The notes under the pieces: generated by a model
What the model saw: the letters and a program-made list of their open reading frames with translations, nothing else
The model's database searches: none
Told to the model about the DNA's origin: nothing
Shown here: in pieces, positions 46,081-57,079 of the stretch
Numbering within the stretch: the first letter of the stretch is position 1
How the letters are laid out: each line of letters begins with the position of its first letter
Source of the DNA: Emydura subglobosa
Lineage: Eukaryota > Chordata > Testudines > Chelidae
Reading direction: 5' to 3'
Length of the DNA: 64,000 nucleotides
Assembly: GCA_007922225.1 (NCBI GenBank)
Contig: ML679956.1
Location: forward strand, 73,811,739-73,875,738
Translations under genes and position numbers: made by a program

Positions 46081-46084
46081 ATAC

Positions 46085-47480
46085 GTTAGATGTATTCAGG
46101 TCAGCCTGATGAAATTCATCCTAGGTACTTGAGGAAGTAGCTAAGCAATCTTGGTCCTATTAGCAATTCTTTTTGAGAACTGATGGACAATGGGGAAGAG
46201 CAAACATAGTACTATTTTTAAAAAGATGAACAAAGAGGAATGGGGAATTCTGGGCCAGTTAGGCTAACTTTGATACCTGGATAGATGCTGGAGTAAATAG
46301 ATGAACAATCAGTTTGTAAGCACCTGGGAGATAATAGAGTTATAAGGAATAGGCAACATAGACTTGTCAAGAACAAATCATGCCAAACTAATCTAATTTT
46401 CTTCTTTGTCAGAGTCAGTGGCCTAGTGGATGGGAGGCAGCAGGAAATATGCTATATCTTGCTTTTAGACACAGTCCCACATCACATTTGTATAAGAAAA
46501 TGACAGAAATGTGGACTAGATGAAATGACTATACAGTGCATGCACAGCTGGTTGAAAGACTCTAATCAAAGAGTAGTTATCAATTGTGTGCAATCAAACT
46601 GGGTAGATGTGTCCAGTAGGCTCAGTCCTGGGGCCAGTGCTAGTCAATATTTTCCTGAATGACTTGGATAACAGAGTGAGAGTACGCTTATACATTTTGC
46701 AGAGGACACCAAGATGGGAGGGATTGCAGGCACTTTGGAGGACAGGAGTAGAATTCAAAAGGACCTTGACAAATTGGAGAATTGGTCTGAAATCAATAAA
46801 ATGAAATCAATAAAGACAAGTGCAAAGTACTTCATTGAGGAAGGAAAAATTAAGTATACAAATACAAAATGGGGAATAGCTGGTCAGGTAGTAGTATTGC
46901 TGAAAAGAGTCTGAGTGTTATAGTGGATCACAAAGTGTTGACTCATATTCAATGTGATGCTGTTGTAAAAATGGGTAATCTTCTGGGGTGTACTAATAGG
47001 AATCTGATACGTAAGTTATGGGAGGTAATTGTCCTGATCTACTTGACGCTTGATCTACTTGATCTACTTGACGCTACTTGATCTACTTGACGCTGGTGAG
47101 GCATCAACTGGAGTGTTGTGTCCAGTTCAAGGTGCCACACTTTAGGAAATATGTGGACAATTTGGAGAGAGGCCAGAGGAGAGCAACAAAAATGATCAAA
47201 GGGTTAGAAATCCTGACCTGTGAGGGAAGGTTAAAAAAACTGAGTATGGTTATTCTTGAGAAAAGAAGACTATGGGGGGGACGACTTGATAACAGCCTTC
47301 AAATATATTAAGGGCTGTTATAAAAAGGACAGGGATCAATTGCTCTCCATCTTCACTGAAGGTAGGACAAGAAGCAATGGGCTTAATCTGCGGCAAAGGA
47401 GAGTTAAGTTAGATATTAGGAAAAACTTTCTAACTATAAAGAGGTTGTGGAATCCCCATCATTTGGAGGTCATCTCTTAG
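46085..47480 (+). mobile_element. CR1 LINE, older copy with an internal tandem duplication
   Basis: Frame-broken ORF2 fragments include 'LVNIFLNDLDNRVRV', 'DRSRIQKDLDKLENWSEINK', 'LECCVQFKVPHFRKYVDNLE', 'RATKMIKGLEILTCEGRL' and 'TRSNGLNLRQRRVKLDIRK'. A local tandem duplication sits at 47033-47094. It ends near 47480 without a clear tail and lies 250 bp before the receptor exon at 47734. Confidence 0.88.
47033..47094 (+). repeat. Tandem duplication of 'gatctacttgacgct' units
   Basis: The units 'gatctacttgacgct' and shorter 'gatctactt' are repeated about four times within the CR1 sequence, where other copies have a single 'ctctactcggca' block. Confidence 0.85.
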
Positions 47481-47488
47481 CGTAGATT

Positions 47489-47507
47489 TGTGTGTGTGTG
47501 TGTGTTT
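47489..47507 (+). repeat. Short (TG)n tract
   Basis: 'tttgtgtgtgtgtgtgtgttt'-type run (a simple repeat). Confidence 0.85.
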
Positions 47508-47733
47508 GTAAACTTTAGCATAAGTATGTACATCATTGAATTTAGAGGGTGAACCCATATTTGCAATTCTATCTTTCCCCAAAGGTAAAACAAAACAGAC
47601 TATTTATTTAGGACCTGATCCAAAGCTCCTAAAATAAGTAGGAGTCTTTCTATTAACTTTCCTGGGCACTGGGTCAAACCTTTATTATAAAAACTATAAA
47701 GAAAATGTCCTCACTCTATTTCTGGTTTTGTAG

Positions 47734-47775
47734 GTGATTTTGACCTATTGGATAGCACAGGCCAAACTTCCTTAG
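47734..47775 (+). CDS. ADCYAP1R1: ADCYAP1R1 42-nt exon, extracellular domain linker (alternative-exon region)
   Basis: Exactly 42 nt lie between an acceptor (tttgtag, AG at 47732-47733) and a consensus donor (GTAAGG at 47776). The exon starts two bases into a codon and ends one base into the next, so it joins the exons on both sides without a frame change and can be skipped in frame. It encodes 'GDFDLLDSTGQTSL', with the last D of the joined protein completed by the next exon (D-V-G-D). In mammals the corresponding PAC1 segment is also a 14-residue, acidic and serine-rich 42-nt exon whose omission gives the short receptor forms with altered ligand preference. The sequence itself is poorly conserved, so assignment rests on size, phase, position and the acidic character. 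Confidence 0.8.
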   Translation: MILTYWIAQAKLP

Positions 47776-48716
47776 GTAAGGAAAAGAAACAAAGATGTTT
47801 TATTTATTTATTTTATTTTTTACTCTGTTCTAAAGAAATAACCAACTTTTTCTCCTGCCAGCTAGAAACTTATTTTTCAGATCGATTCGAATTATAGAGC
47901 CACACTTAGTAGTGTGTGACTGTTAGCAGCATTATGAAGATTTATTCATCAGTTTTTGAGTGCTACAGTCTAACAAGGATATAATTCTAAATTATATTTA
48001 CTACTGTAGCAATAATTATTTAATGGCGTTGAAAAAACCCCACCCTGTGATTTAGTTGATATTTCTGCAGAGAACTGGGAACTGGTGTGCAACAATAACT
48101 TACTGAAGTTCACGAAGTAATTCAATGCTCATAAAAGAATGCACTCATTAAGTACGTGCATTTGGTTCTATTTATGGATGAATTAAATGACCAAAAAATA
48201 AGATCAGTGCCATTGACATTATGTTCTGCCTAACAAAATTGCTCTAAAAATGAAAAATACTGAGCAGCAGAAGATCCTAATGCAAAAGCTGAAATTTGAA
48301 TCAATTCAGGTTAAGATTCAATCCAAACAAAAGACACCCTAATGAATAGAAAGCATTCTGCAGTTCTAGCTTGCAGGGGATTCAGAGAAGAATTCAGTGC
48401 ACCCACAAGCATGGATGTAATTTTTCAGTTGGGTTAGAGTTACTGCTCTGAAACCGCCATGTGCTGGGAGAGCATTCTGGGTAATTGGGGATGTGAATGA
48501 GCATGTCATCCATCTGTCTAAGATTCACAATCCTCCTATTAAACGCTTCCACAACTTCCATCTTTGGACTGAAGCTAAGGTTTAAGTTACGAATTTGTCA
48601 GGCCCAGAGTTCTGTGGTAATGCTCCAATCAGTAAAAGGAGATGTGTCCTGTGGTTTGATTGGGCAATGGCATTTCCCCTGTAACTTAGTTTACATGATG
48701 CTTGTATCCACTCCAG
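47776..48716 (+). other. ADCYAP1R1 intron, 941 bp
   Basis: AT-rich intron with no repeat recognised. A 114-codon ORF at 48497-48841 is the next exon plus upstream intron read in frame. Confidence 0.7.
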
Positions 48717-48820
48717 ATGTAGGGGACATCAGCAGAAACTGCACAGAAGATGGCTGGTCTGAGCCTTTCCCTCATTATTATGATGCCTGCGGGTTTGATG
48801 AAAACGAAACAGAAAGCCAG
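48717..48820 (+). CDS. ADCYAP1R1: ADCYAP1R1 exon, end of the extracellular hormone-binding domain
   Basis: The 104-nt exon completes a split codon, then reads 34 codons and ends on a codon boundary. It encodes '[20 protein letters not shown]' and then '[14 protein letters not shown]'. The R-N-C-T-x-x-G-W-S-x-P-F-P block with two cysteines is the conserved second half of the class B extracellular domain. NCT and NET are potential N-glycosylation sites. Acceptor 'actccag' and donor 'gtaggat' are consensus. The [12 protein letters not shown] string is what makes PAC1 recognisable. Confidence 0.97.
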
Positions 48821-49400
48821 GTAGGATCCACTTTAAAATGAGACGCAAGTGAAAAACAGTAGACACGTGTTAACTGCATGGTTCAGGGCAGATCAATATG
48901 AATTTATCTGTGCATATCCCTAAATATGAGTTCAAAAGAGCCTGGTATTTTCTTATATTCTGGTGTTACGCTGCATATTTCCGTAATATTAATATATACC
49001 ACTTATGCAGCATGTGGCTTTTATAAACTTTAATTTAATTAATCCTTACAGCTGAGCATAGAGTACAGTCTGCCCTAAAGTAAGCTGCTGTGACTTTGAA
49101 CTACATAGGACATAGTCATTGCAATCACAAAAATCTAGTTGTTGTCCCACACTCTGTCAGTCAGCTCAGTAATGCCCTAAACCACAGACAGAGCCGAACC
49201 TATGCTAACCCTGGTCATTACACGTGGGAAGGGTGAAGTAAATGAAGACACCATATATGAGCCAAGTCCCGTAGCTGTTTCTCATGCAAGCAGTCCCATT
49301 AAGATCTGAGGTGACTAGAATTACTCCCAGGAATTAGGTGAGCAAGATCTGGCCCTATGTAACAATATTACTGGTGACCATGTACTGTTTGTTTCTCAAG
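48821..49400 (+). other. ADCYAP1R1 intron, 580 bp
   Basis: No repeat or second exon recognised. Ends in 'gtttctcaag'. Confidence 0.75.
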
Positions 49401-49498
49401 GATTACTACTACCTCTCCGTGAAGGCTCTGTACACAGTGGGATATAGCACTTCCCTTGTATCCCTCACCACAGCAATGGTTATCCTGTGTCGTTTCAG
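49401..49498 (+). CDS. ADCYAP1R1: ADCYAP1R1 exon, TM1
   Basis: The 98-nt exon starts on a codon boundary and ends two bases into the next codon. It encodes '[20 protein letters not shown]' followed by '[13 protein letters not shown]'. The first part is the stalk after the extracellular domain and the remainder is the first transmembrane helix, ending in the basic 'CRFR' that starts intracellular loop 1. Donor GTGAGT at 49499 and acceptor CAAG are consensus. The Y-T-V-G-Y-S motif is typical of PAC1/VPAC receptors. Confidence 0.97.
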
Positions 49499-50627
49499 GT
49501 GAGTCACCGTGAATAAATTAGTACTCGTTTCTTTGTAGGGGAAAAATGATCAAGGCCCATAGGACCCAAAAAAAACCCCCAAACATCAAGTCTTTGACCT
49601 CAGCAGTTACAAAAATGAGATGCAAGCAGTCCCTTAAAAATCAGATATTTCCAGTGGGCAGTGCCATGGGGTCTTGGTTTTCTTCATATTTCAGAGCATA
49701 TGTGATTGGAATTTCCAAAGCACTCACTATTGGCCTAACTTATCTGGTCCCCGTTACCATAGTATCTGAACACTTAACAATCTTTTACCGTATTTATCCT
49801 CACAATATCCCTGGGAAATAGGACAGGGCTATCATACCCATTTTACAGATGGTGGAACGAGGCCCAGAGACACTTTGACTTTCCCTCCGTCATGAAGGCA
49901 GTCTATGGCAGAGCAGGGACATGAACCCAGGCGTACCAACTGCTAGGCTAGTGCCCTGATCACTGTCCAACCCTTCCTCTCCCAAGTGACTGATTAATGA
50001 AATCTTGAAGTCAATGATAAAATGGTCTAACTTTGTTTCTAGTAAAATAAATGAGACTCTATCTTCAACTTCAGTGAGAGCAGAGTTAGGACACGGAGTG
50101 CTTTTGATGGCGCTACCGGTGAAGTCTTCATGGAAAGTTCTGTAGGAACCAACTCACAAACTAGTGTACTCACTGTCCAGGAAAATTAAGCACAGATATT
50201 GTGAAACTTCTGATGCGTATCATCTTTTAAACCAGGAAAGTAGAATTCCCCTCTATCTAATACCCTAAAATGCCAATGCGAAGATAAAAACTGAATCCCA
50301 AATTTTGGCTATAATCCAGTAAGAGATACTAGCATTAAAGTAAATGCATTCCAAAATCTTCCATCAACAGAAAATACTATTATTTTACACAATGCACAAT
50401 TCATCAAGGCCACAAAGTTAGTAAGGTATAAAAAAAAGTTCAGGTATCCCAAGCCTTGAGTCTCTCCCTGGAAAGCACAGAATACTGTTCCCTGAGCTGC
50501 TGGATTGGCTGGGATCACTAATGTTCAAACTCCAGGTATTCAGACGTGAAACCACCAGCCTCGATGTTTTATTCTTAAGAGAGAAATCTGTCATTCTCCC
50601 CACCCCTTTCCTCTCTTCTCTTTCTAG
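49499..50627 (+). other. ADCYAP1R1 intron, 1129 bp
   Basis: Contains the MIR copy at 49797-49990. A long polypyrimidine tract (50594-50625) precedes the next acceptor. Confidence 0.7.
49797..49990 (-). repeat. MIR SINE, near full length
   Basis: The minus strand carries a B-box 'gggttcatgtccctgc' from the tRNA-like head and then 'ctctgggcctcgttccacca' and 'tctgtaaaatgggtatgata', the MIR core in the right order. Confidence 0.88.
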
Positions 50628-50760
50628 GAAGCTTCACTGCACTCGGAACTTTATTCACATGAACCTCTTCGTTTCGTTTATTCTACGAGCAATATCAGTC
50701 TTCATCAAAGATGGGATTTTGTATGCGGAGCAGGACAGCAACCATTGTTTTATATCTACT
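50628..50760 (+). CDS. ADCYAP1R1: ADCYAP1R1 exon, intracellular loop 1, TM2 and extracellular loop 1
   Basis: The 133-nt exon completes the split arginine codon and adds 44 codons, ending on a codon boundary. It encodes '[20 protein letters not shown]' and then '[20 protein letters not shown]'. The R-N-x-I-H-x-N-L motif at the loop/TM2 border is the hallmark of class B receptors. The end of TM2 and first extracellular loop follow. The position after K-D reads glycine (GGG), where the mammalian receptor as I recall it has tryptophan (TGG), one base away. Acceptor 'tttctag' and donor 'gtaagt' are consensus. Confidence 0.97.
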
Positions 50761-52198
50761 GTAAGTAGAGCCAAAGACAGAGTCCACTCTGTTTCTATAA
50801 GAAGATAATAAGTATTAACTATTTGTGATACACTTGCTCCTGGAGGCCCCAACTGCGATCTGTGCTCCACCGTGCTTGATGCATATAAATGCATAGTAAA
50901 GGAGAATCCAAACCTGTATCATGATTAAAGTCACAGTTATTTTTAGTGAAAATCCAGGAGAGCAATAAACAAAACTTCACGGAAACCCCCGTGACCTCTC
51001 CCTGACTTTTACTAAAAATAATGGTCACAAAATGGGGCCGCTGGGAGGATGAGAGCTGGAGCCCCACTGCAGGAGAGGAGGGCCCAGCACTTGCTGCCAC
51101 TGCAGTTGACCGTTCCTGGGTCCCCCCTGCCACCTGTGGTGGCTGGAGCTGCAGCGACCCCCATCAACTGGCCGTTTCAGCCCCACTACCCCAGAGCTGA
51201 AGCAGAAAATATCCCGGAGTTCGATGGAAGTCACAGAACATGTGACCTCCATGACATAATCGTATCCTTAATCATGATCAGCTCAGAGTGTAAACGGATG
51301 AGATTTATACAGCACCTAGCACAATAATGTCTTGGGCCATGACTGGGACACCTAAGCACTACAAATAATAATACAAGTAATTTTAAATAATAATAAGCGA
51401 TGAGAGAAAGAGACAGAGTGATGATGGTTTGCAAACATCCTGTTAGTTCCATGATCTTTTTTTAATGGAATAGACATTTTTGGCTGGTTTTACTTATTCA
51501 TTTTATTGTCATAGACGCACACATTGTGAGTTTGTGTTCTGGGGGAGGAGTGTGGTAAGGAAAAAAGGCAGAAGGGGGATGAGCTAAAAGGAAAGACAAA
51601 GGGAAGAGAATGAGACAAAGGGAGTGTTAGAAGTGGCAGGAATGAAGAAGAGAGGGAAGCCTGGAGAACAGGTGGAGTGAGGTTGAAGTGAACTGACTGT
51701 CAGGGAGGAAGCTGGAGCAAACAGCTAGTCATCACAAGGGAGAGAAAGTCCAGAATTAAAACTAACAAGCCCTAGTCTGATGCCAACGGTAGAGTCTAGA
51801 ATTTCTTGCTGTAGCTCAAGCATGGCTGTGTCCAGGCAGTTCCTCCATTCACTGAGCCTGCAACCTATCAGAGGATGGGGGGCAAGAGAGACCAACTGCC
51901 TCTGGATGAGGGGTGGGGATCTTTTTGCACACTTTTGGGTTTGGGGGAAGGAAGATGATTGTTCTAACAGACACTTAAAAATATCCTGGATCTTGACACC
52001 AGGGCTGTAACCAGGACAGGGTGAGTTGGGCAGGCGCCCAGGCACAAAGCTGCAGGGGTGGGAAAATGGGATGGAAAAATGATCAAAAGAAAAGGTAGGA
52101 GGTGCAAATGTGCTTGCTCACCCTGGGTGCTAAAACGCCTAGTTACAGCTCTGCTTCAGACCTATTGTTCTCTAAAATACATCAGTAGAGTTCACTTC

Positions 52199-52471
52199 GA
52201 CCTTGTCTACACTAGCACTTACACTGGCAAAACTTTTGTTGCTCAGGGGTGTGAAAAAACCCACCCTCCTGACCGACATAAGTTTTGCTGGCATAAGGGC
52301 GGGAGACGCTCTAGTGCCAACATAGCTACCGCTGCTCGTTTAGGTGGTTTTATTACGTCAGTGGGAGAAATCTCTCCCGTTGACATGACGCGGCTACACA
52401 AGCAGTCTTCCAGCAGCATGGCTGTATCAATAGAGCTGTGCCACTATGAGTTTTAAGTGTAGATTTGCCCT
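52199..52471. mobile_element. Palindromic MITE, same family as 59597-59922
   Basis: The left end 'gaccttgtctacactagcac' and the right end 'aagtgtagatttgccctta' are inverted repeats. Internally 'actggcaaaacttttgttgc', 'taagttttgctggcataagg' and 'gtttaggtggttttattacg' match the copy at 59597 in order. The 132-codon ORF 52058-52456 lies within it by chance. Confidence 0.85.
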
Positions 52472-53034
52472 TAGGAAGGGTAGCACTTTTGCATCTGAGC
52501 AGCAGTGTGGGTTCATGCTTCATTCTGACACTGCAGTGCCATACACTGCGGGGTTACTGAATGGTAGCAGGTGAACCACTTGGTCAGCACCTTGACATTT
52601 GGCGTACACAGCTAAACTTTTTGGCTCTGCTGAGAATACTGGGGTGAGATTGTGAGATTTCAGGTTATCCTGGCTTCCAGCTGTGAAAATGATGCTTAAA
52701 GTGCAACCTCTTTACTGCACTCTGACTAGGACTAAGGAAAGCAGATGTGTAACAATAAAATACATATATTTGTAAAGAAATATATGAAAAGCTTTCTGGC
52801 CCTCAGGAAAGGTTCGGTTTTTATTGGCTCAAATTTATGGGTAATTTTTTATTAGGTTCTTCCTTTATCCAAATGTGCCATAAATCTGAACACCTAGATG
52901 AGTTGCTAAATTGAGATCTTTTGCCATCCCGTTGTGATGTAAAGTCCCATGATCCTTTTCCAAAGGAATAGACCATTACCATCAATTCTCAGTTAGCACT
53001 TTCTTTCTCATTGAAACAGATTCCAACCTCTGTC

Positions 53035-53409
53035 TATACTTTGAGCTGGCGATGTAATTTCCAGCTCAAGTAGACATACCTGCACTAGTTCAGGTCGAAT
53101 TAGACAAATGGTTTTTGTTCAAAAGCATTTTTTTAAGAGATTAAACATTTCGTTTTGCCCATTTCATTTGGAAACGTGTTTTGATTTGTTGACCCAAAAT
53201 GGCATTTCAAATGAACTTTTGGCCACTTAAAAAAAAAAAACCCACCAAAAAGTGTGGGGGGGGGACACTCGAGACGTACAATTCAAAATGAAATACTCAA
53301 CCAAAACAAATTGTTTTGAGGTGATAGATAACATTTTGAGTTGACTGAATTTTATTTGTTTTTTTGGGGCATTTTCCATTTGGTGAAAATTTTGGGAGAA
53401 AACAATTCT
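53035..53409. repeat. Decayed repeats, AT-rich
   Basis: A remnant 'caagtagacatacctgcac' (53072-53090) resembles the ends at 21669. The following 300 bp are AT-rich with facing phrases 'gttcaaaagc', 'aatggcatttcaaatgaa' and 'ggtgaaaattttggg', typical of an old palindromic element. Class not assigned. Confidence 0.4.
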
Positions 53410-53575
53410 GATTCATAGAATCATAGAAGATTAAGATTGGAAGGGACCTCAGGAGGTCATCTAGTCCAACTTCCTGCTCAAAGAAGGACTAATCCCAACT
53501 AAATCATCCCAGCCAGGGTTTTGTCAAGCCAGGCCTTAAAAACCTCTAAGGATGGAGATTCCACCACCTTCCAAT
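53410..53575 (-). mobile_element. CR1 LINE 3' tail, minus strand
   Basis: 'atcatagaagattaagattg', 'gaagggacctcaggaggtca' and 'ccagccagggttttgtcaag' are the reverse complement of the CR1 3' end, closely like 17655-17830 and 45950-46080. Only the last 165 bp are present. Confidence 0.9.
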
Positions 53576-54621
53576 TAAACCAGAATTTTTTTAAAACAAA
53601 TTCGTACATCTCCCCTAAACCAAGAATCCATTCAGTCAGTTCATATCCTAGTTTCAAAGTTTCCATGAACCTCAAACCACAAGTGATGAGTCCCATGTGT
53701 CCTACGTTCTGGTGGCAAGATCTTCAGCTGGCATAAATTGGTGTAACTCCTTTCAAGTAAAGAAGCTATGCCCATTTACACTAGCTGAGGATGTGTCCAG
53801 GGGATGGAATGCAAATGGGAGGCAACCAGGTGTCTCCTCCTTCCCATGCTCCAAGGATGAGCCTCCAGTTTGCCGGACTATTCTGTGATGTCATTTTTAG
53901 TGCAGGATGTTGCAGGTCCAATGTCATCCTGTTGGCATTCAACATTGCAAAGACAAGTCTTCCCAGCACACAACGTCTGTGTAGGATTCAGCAGACTCCA
54001 CCAGAGCTTGTTAGAATGGAGTTGTAGTTTTGTCTAAAACTTTTCCCCATTGCGTGAATAAATGATGAGCTGCCTTTTGCTTTGAATGGTAAATAACTCG
54101 GTTTTCTTCACGCTTTTCCTCACTTTTCACTTTCTGACCCTGAGTGACAGCTTCCACCAAATGGCAGTGAAGTAAAATTCTGATCTTTGCACAGTAAAGT
54201 GCCTTCTTCATGACCCTCTTAGCAATCACAGGCTTTTCCACACTTTTACTTCTATTTAAAATCTTTCTTTAGATTTCTCTTTCTTATCTGCACTTAAGAC
54301 CTGGAGGACCATAATCTAGCAATTAGCTGCTATTGTTGGGATGCACCTTACTAGTAGTAAAAGTTCTGAAACTGCCTGAAAGCACTCATAAAATACCACC
54401 TAACTGCTAAAATTTGTTTACTGCCCTTTAGAACTGCACTCTTTAAGTGGCTTCTAACAGTTTTCATTAACACGTTAGCTGTACATATTATAAAATAAAA
54501 GGCCAGCTTGTTTTACTTGTTGTTAGAGGATTTCAGGATCTGTATCTAGCTATTATATCGCCATCAAATATGGGTGAAACTGCAAAAAAAAACACAACCT
54601 TTTTGTGCTTGTTTTTTGTAG

Positions 54622-54775
54622 GTGGAATGCAAAGCAGTGATGGTCTTTTTCCACTATTGCGTCATGTCCAACTATTTCTGGTTGTTCATTGAGGGATTGT
54701 ACCTTTTTACTTTACTGGTGGAGACCTTTTTCCCAGAGAGGAGATATTTTTACTGGTACACCATCATTGGCTGGG
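54622..54775 (+). CDS. ADCYAP1R1: ADCYAP1R1 exon, TM3, intracellular loop 2 and start of TM4
   Basis: The 154-nt exon starts on a codon boundary and ends one base into the next codon. It encodes '[20 protein letters not shown]', '[20 protein letters not shown]' and '[12 protein letters not shown]'. The cysteine in V-E-C-K pairs with a cysteine in extracellular loop 2. The long hydrophobic stretch with N-Y-x-W-L-x-x-E-G-L-Y-L is the class B TM3 core and ends in intracellular loop 2 (FFPERRYFY), which faces the G protein. Acceptor 'ttttgtag' and donor 'gtaggt' are consensus. Confidence 0.98.
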
Positions 54776-55084
54776 GTAGGTGGCATCTCTTACATGGGAT
54801 TTGTTTATTTTCCCTCTACTGCATGCAAAAGACTTTACCTCCCCTGCTTTTTTCTTGAAATGAGGAGTTGACTGAAAACCAGAGAATGAGTATAATCGAG
54901 GTGGAAAACCACCTCGTATTTTCATTCACCAGCTCCAGGTACTTGCAGTTCTATACCCTTCATGTATTTGCGTGTCCAAGTGTGTGTGGCATGTAGTCTA
55001 AAGCTCCGACATCACAACCATCTTCTCTGCCCAATTTGAGATGAATGGGACCTCCTTTCGGGGCTCATCAATGATGCTCAGAGG

Positions 55085-55489
55085 TAGGGTTGCCAGGTGT
55101 CTGGTTTTCAACAGGAAAGTCCAGTTGAAAAAAGCACCTGACAGTGTCTGGTCAGAAAAACTGACCGGACACCCAAAGTCTGGTTACCACCTGCAGGGGC
55201 TCCAGAACGGTGGGATAGCATGACGCGGTGCAGCACTTGGCTGCTGAGAGAGCCGGTGGGAAGCATGGCTGTGATCATCTCCCAGCCCGGCTCTACAGGT
55301 GCCAGGTGAGTCCCAGGGAATAGGAGGTGGCAAGCCAGCTCCCGTGCCTCCTCTCTGCAGCCCTCAGTGCCACCTGCCTGCTCCTGGGGCTTGCTCCAGT
55401 CTTTCCGGCAGCAGGTCCCAGGATGTGAAGTCACCATCCCAGTGACAATACCCAGGCTGCGGATGTTGTGGGATAAGGATTCAAGGCTG
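55085..55489. repeat. GC-rich repeat of unknown class
   Basis: Starts with 'gtagggttgccaggtgtctg' and carries 'ctgaccggacacccaaagtc', a phrase paired with the left part in inverted orientation. The following GC-rich 250 bp are unlike the surrounding intron. It could be a DNA-transposon derivative; borders and target duplication were not resolved. Confidence 0.45.
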
Positions 55490-55815
55490 GGGTTGTGTGT
55501 TTGTGTTCTGCTGTGTACGTGCATTGTGGCCGGTGTGTTTGGATTATACAGTCTGTTTTAGGTTATGCCATGTACGGTTGCCTCATGTACATTTAGTGTT
55601 GTGCTGTATGGGTATTTTGTGTTGGGGTTGTGTGTATGTTTAGTGTCGGTTGATGGGTTGTGTGTGTGTTTTGTGTTGTGCTGTGCCTGTATTTGGATTG
55701 GGTTGTGATGCGTGTGTGTTTGTTGTGCTGTGTATGTATTTGGGTTGAGATTGTGTGTTTGTGCTATATGTGTGTTTTGTGCCGTGCTGTGTGTAGGGTT
55801 GGACTGGGCTATATG
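55490..55815 (+). repeat. TG-rich minisatellite
   Basis: Imperfect units such as 'gttgtgctgtgtatgtattt' with 'gggttg' and 'tgtgtgtttgtg' spacers repeat across about 320 bp. Cysteine- and valine-rich ORFs here (55660-55959) reflect the repeat. Confidence 0.85.
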
Positions 55816-57079
55816 TTTCCAGTCAGAAGCTTAAAATCTCTCTTTAGTCTCTCATCTAAATTGCCCCAGCTTCAGAGCCCAGGAATTTGTCCCTGTACTG
55901 AGATCCCAGCACCTAAACAGGGCTACCAGGGGACAGTACAAGAAAAATCCAAACCCTAACTGAACACCTGCCCAAGAGGCGAGAGGATGGGAAACCCCTA
56001 AAGATATTTAATTATTTACAGTACATTTCAAATGCTCTCCAAAGTTTATTTACTTTTTTTCTTTTAAATAAAAAAAAAAAGCTGCTTTGTGCAAGAAGAA
56101 AAAATCAGAAAGAGAAATGAGAGTGTAACAATTGTTATCGTATAATACTGCCGCAAGCAGAATGGATACTTATGCTGATTATTTCTGACAATTTAAAAGT
56201 TTCATCTGTTTAAAGCCAATATGTAAAGACATATGACAAGGTTTTCAATTTGGCTGGGATGCTTCCCAGTTTGTTTGGGTTTTCTTGAAGCCTGATTTCT
56301 TTTATAGACAAGCTAGATAATAGGAGGCTTTTTATTATTATTTTTGGATCCACATGTAAGTTGTAATATACAAGCTTTTAGGGCAGGAAAATTGCTTCTT
56401 AAGGGAACGCTGTGAATTCATATCAGAAAGCCTGGCTTATTGTACACAGTGATTTATTAGTGAAATTCCTACAAGAGGGGAGGAGTGGGAAAGGCACACC
56501 AAGATTTCAAAGCTGTGGCTTGTGGTAAATAGCTTGTCATAATATATTTTAGAAAATGAGACTAATGCAAATCACCGAAAAAATATTGAGAGGAAGAGAC
56601 AAATGCATTCCCTTGGCTGTGCAGTTACTGAATGTTCAGGACTAGAAAATGCATAGATTATGGAAGGGTGGACATTTCCTTAGATTTCTCTTCTACCGAT
56701 AAATCATTATGGATCCTGTCTGCAAACACATCTGTGCTTGTGAATAACTTTGGAGTCATTCCAGTCTATTAATAAAATACATATTACAAGCTTTAAAAAA
56801 CGTATATACTCCTCAGTGGATGGAATTGGCACAGTTCTTTTGATTTCTACCCATAGTAACAATTTTTTGACGCAATCCTGCACGTTTACTTACAAGAATA
56901 ATCTTTGCTTAATTGCAACGGCTTGTCTCAGGTTTAAACACATGGTTTCAAGGTTAGGCCCATGGTTATGTTTTGTAAAACAAGAGTTAATTTCAAAACT
57001 AATCGTAAAAAGAAATAACTTCTCACAGTAATTTACAAAACAACAAAGAAACCGGACAGTGTTTATGGCTCTGATTCTT

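Larger units (their letters stand above)
50761..54621 (+). other. ADCYAP1R1 intron, 3861 bp
   Basis: Contains a SINE tail fragment near 51295-51390 ('atacagcacctagcacaata', 'cctaagcactacaaataata'), the MITE at 52199, AT-rich repeats around 53100-53405 and the CR1 tail at 53410. Other ORFs (51049-51327, 51725-52045, 53781-54241) show no recognisable content. Confidence 0.65.
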
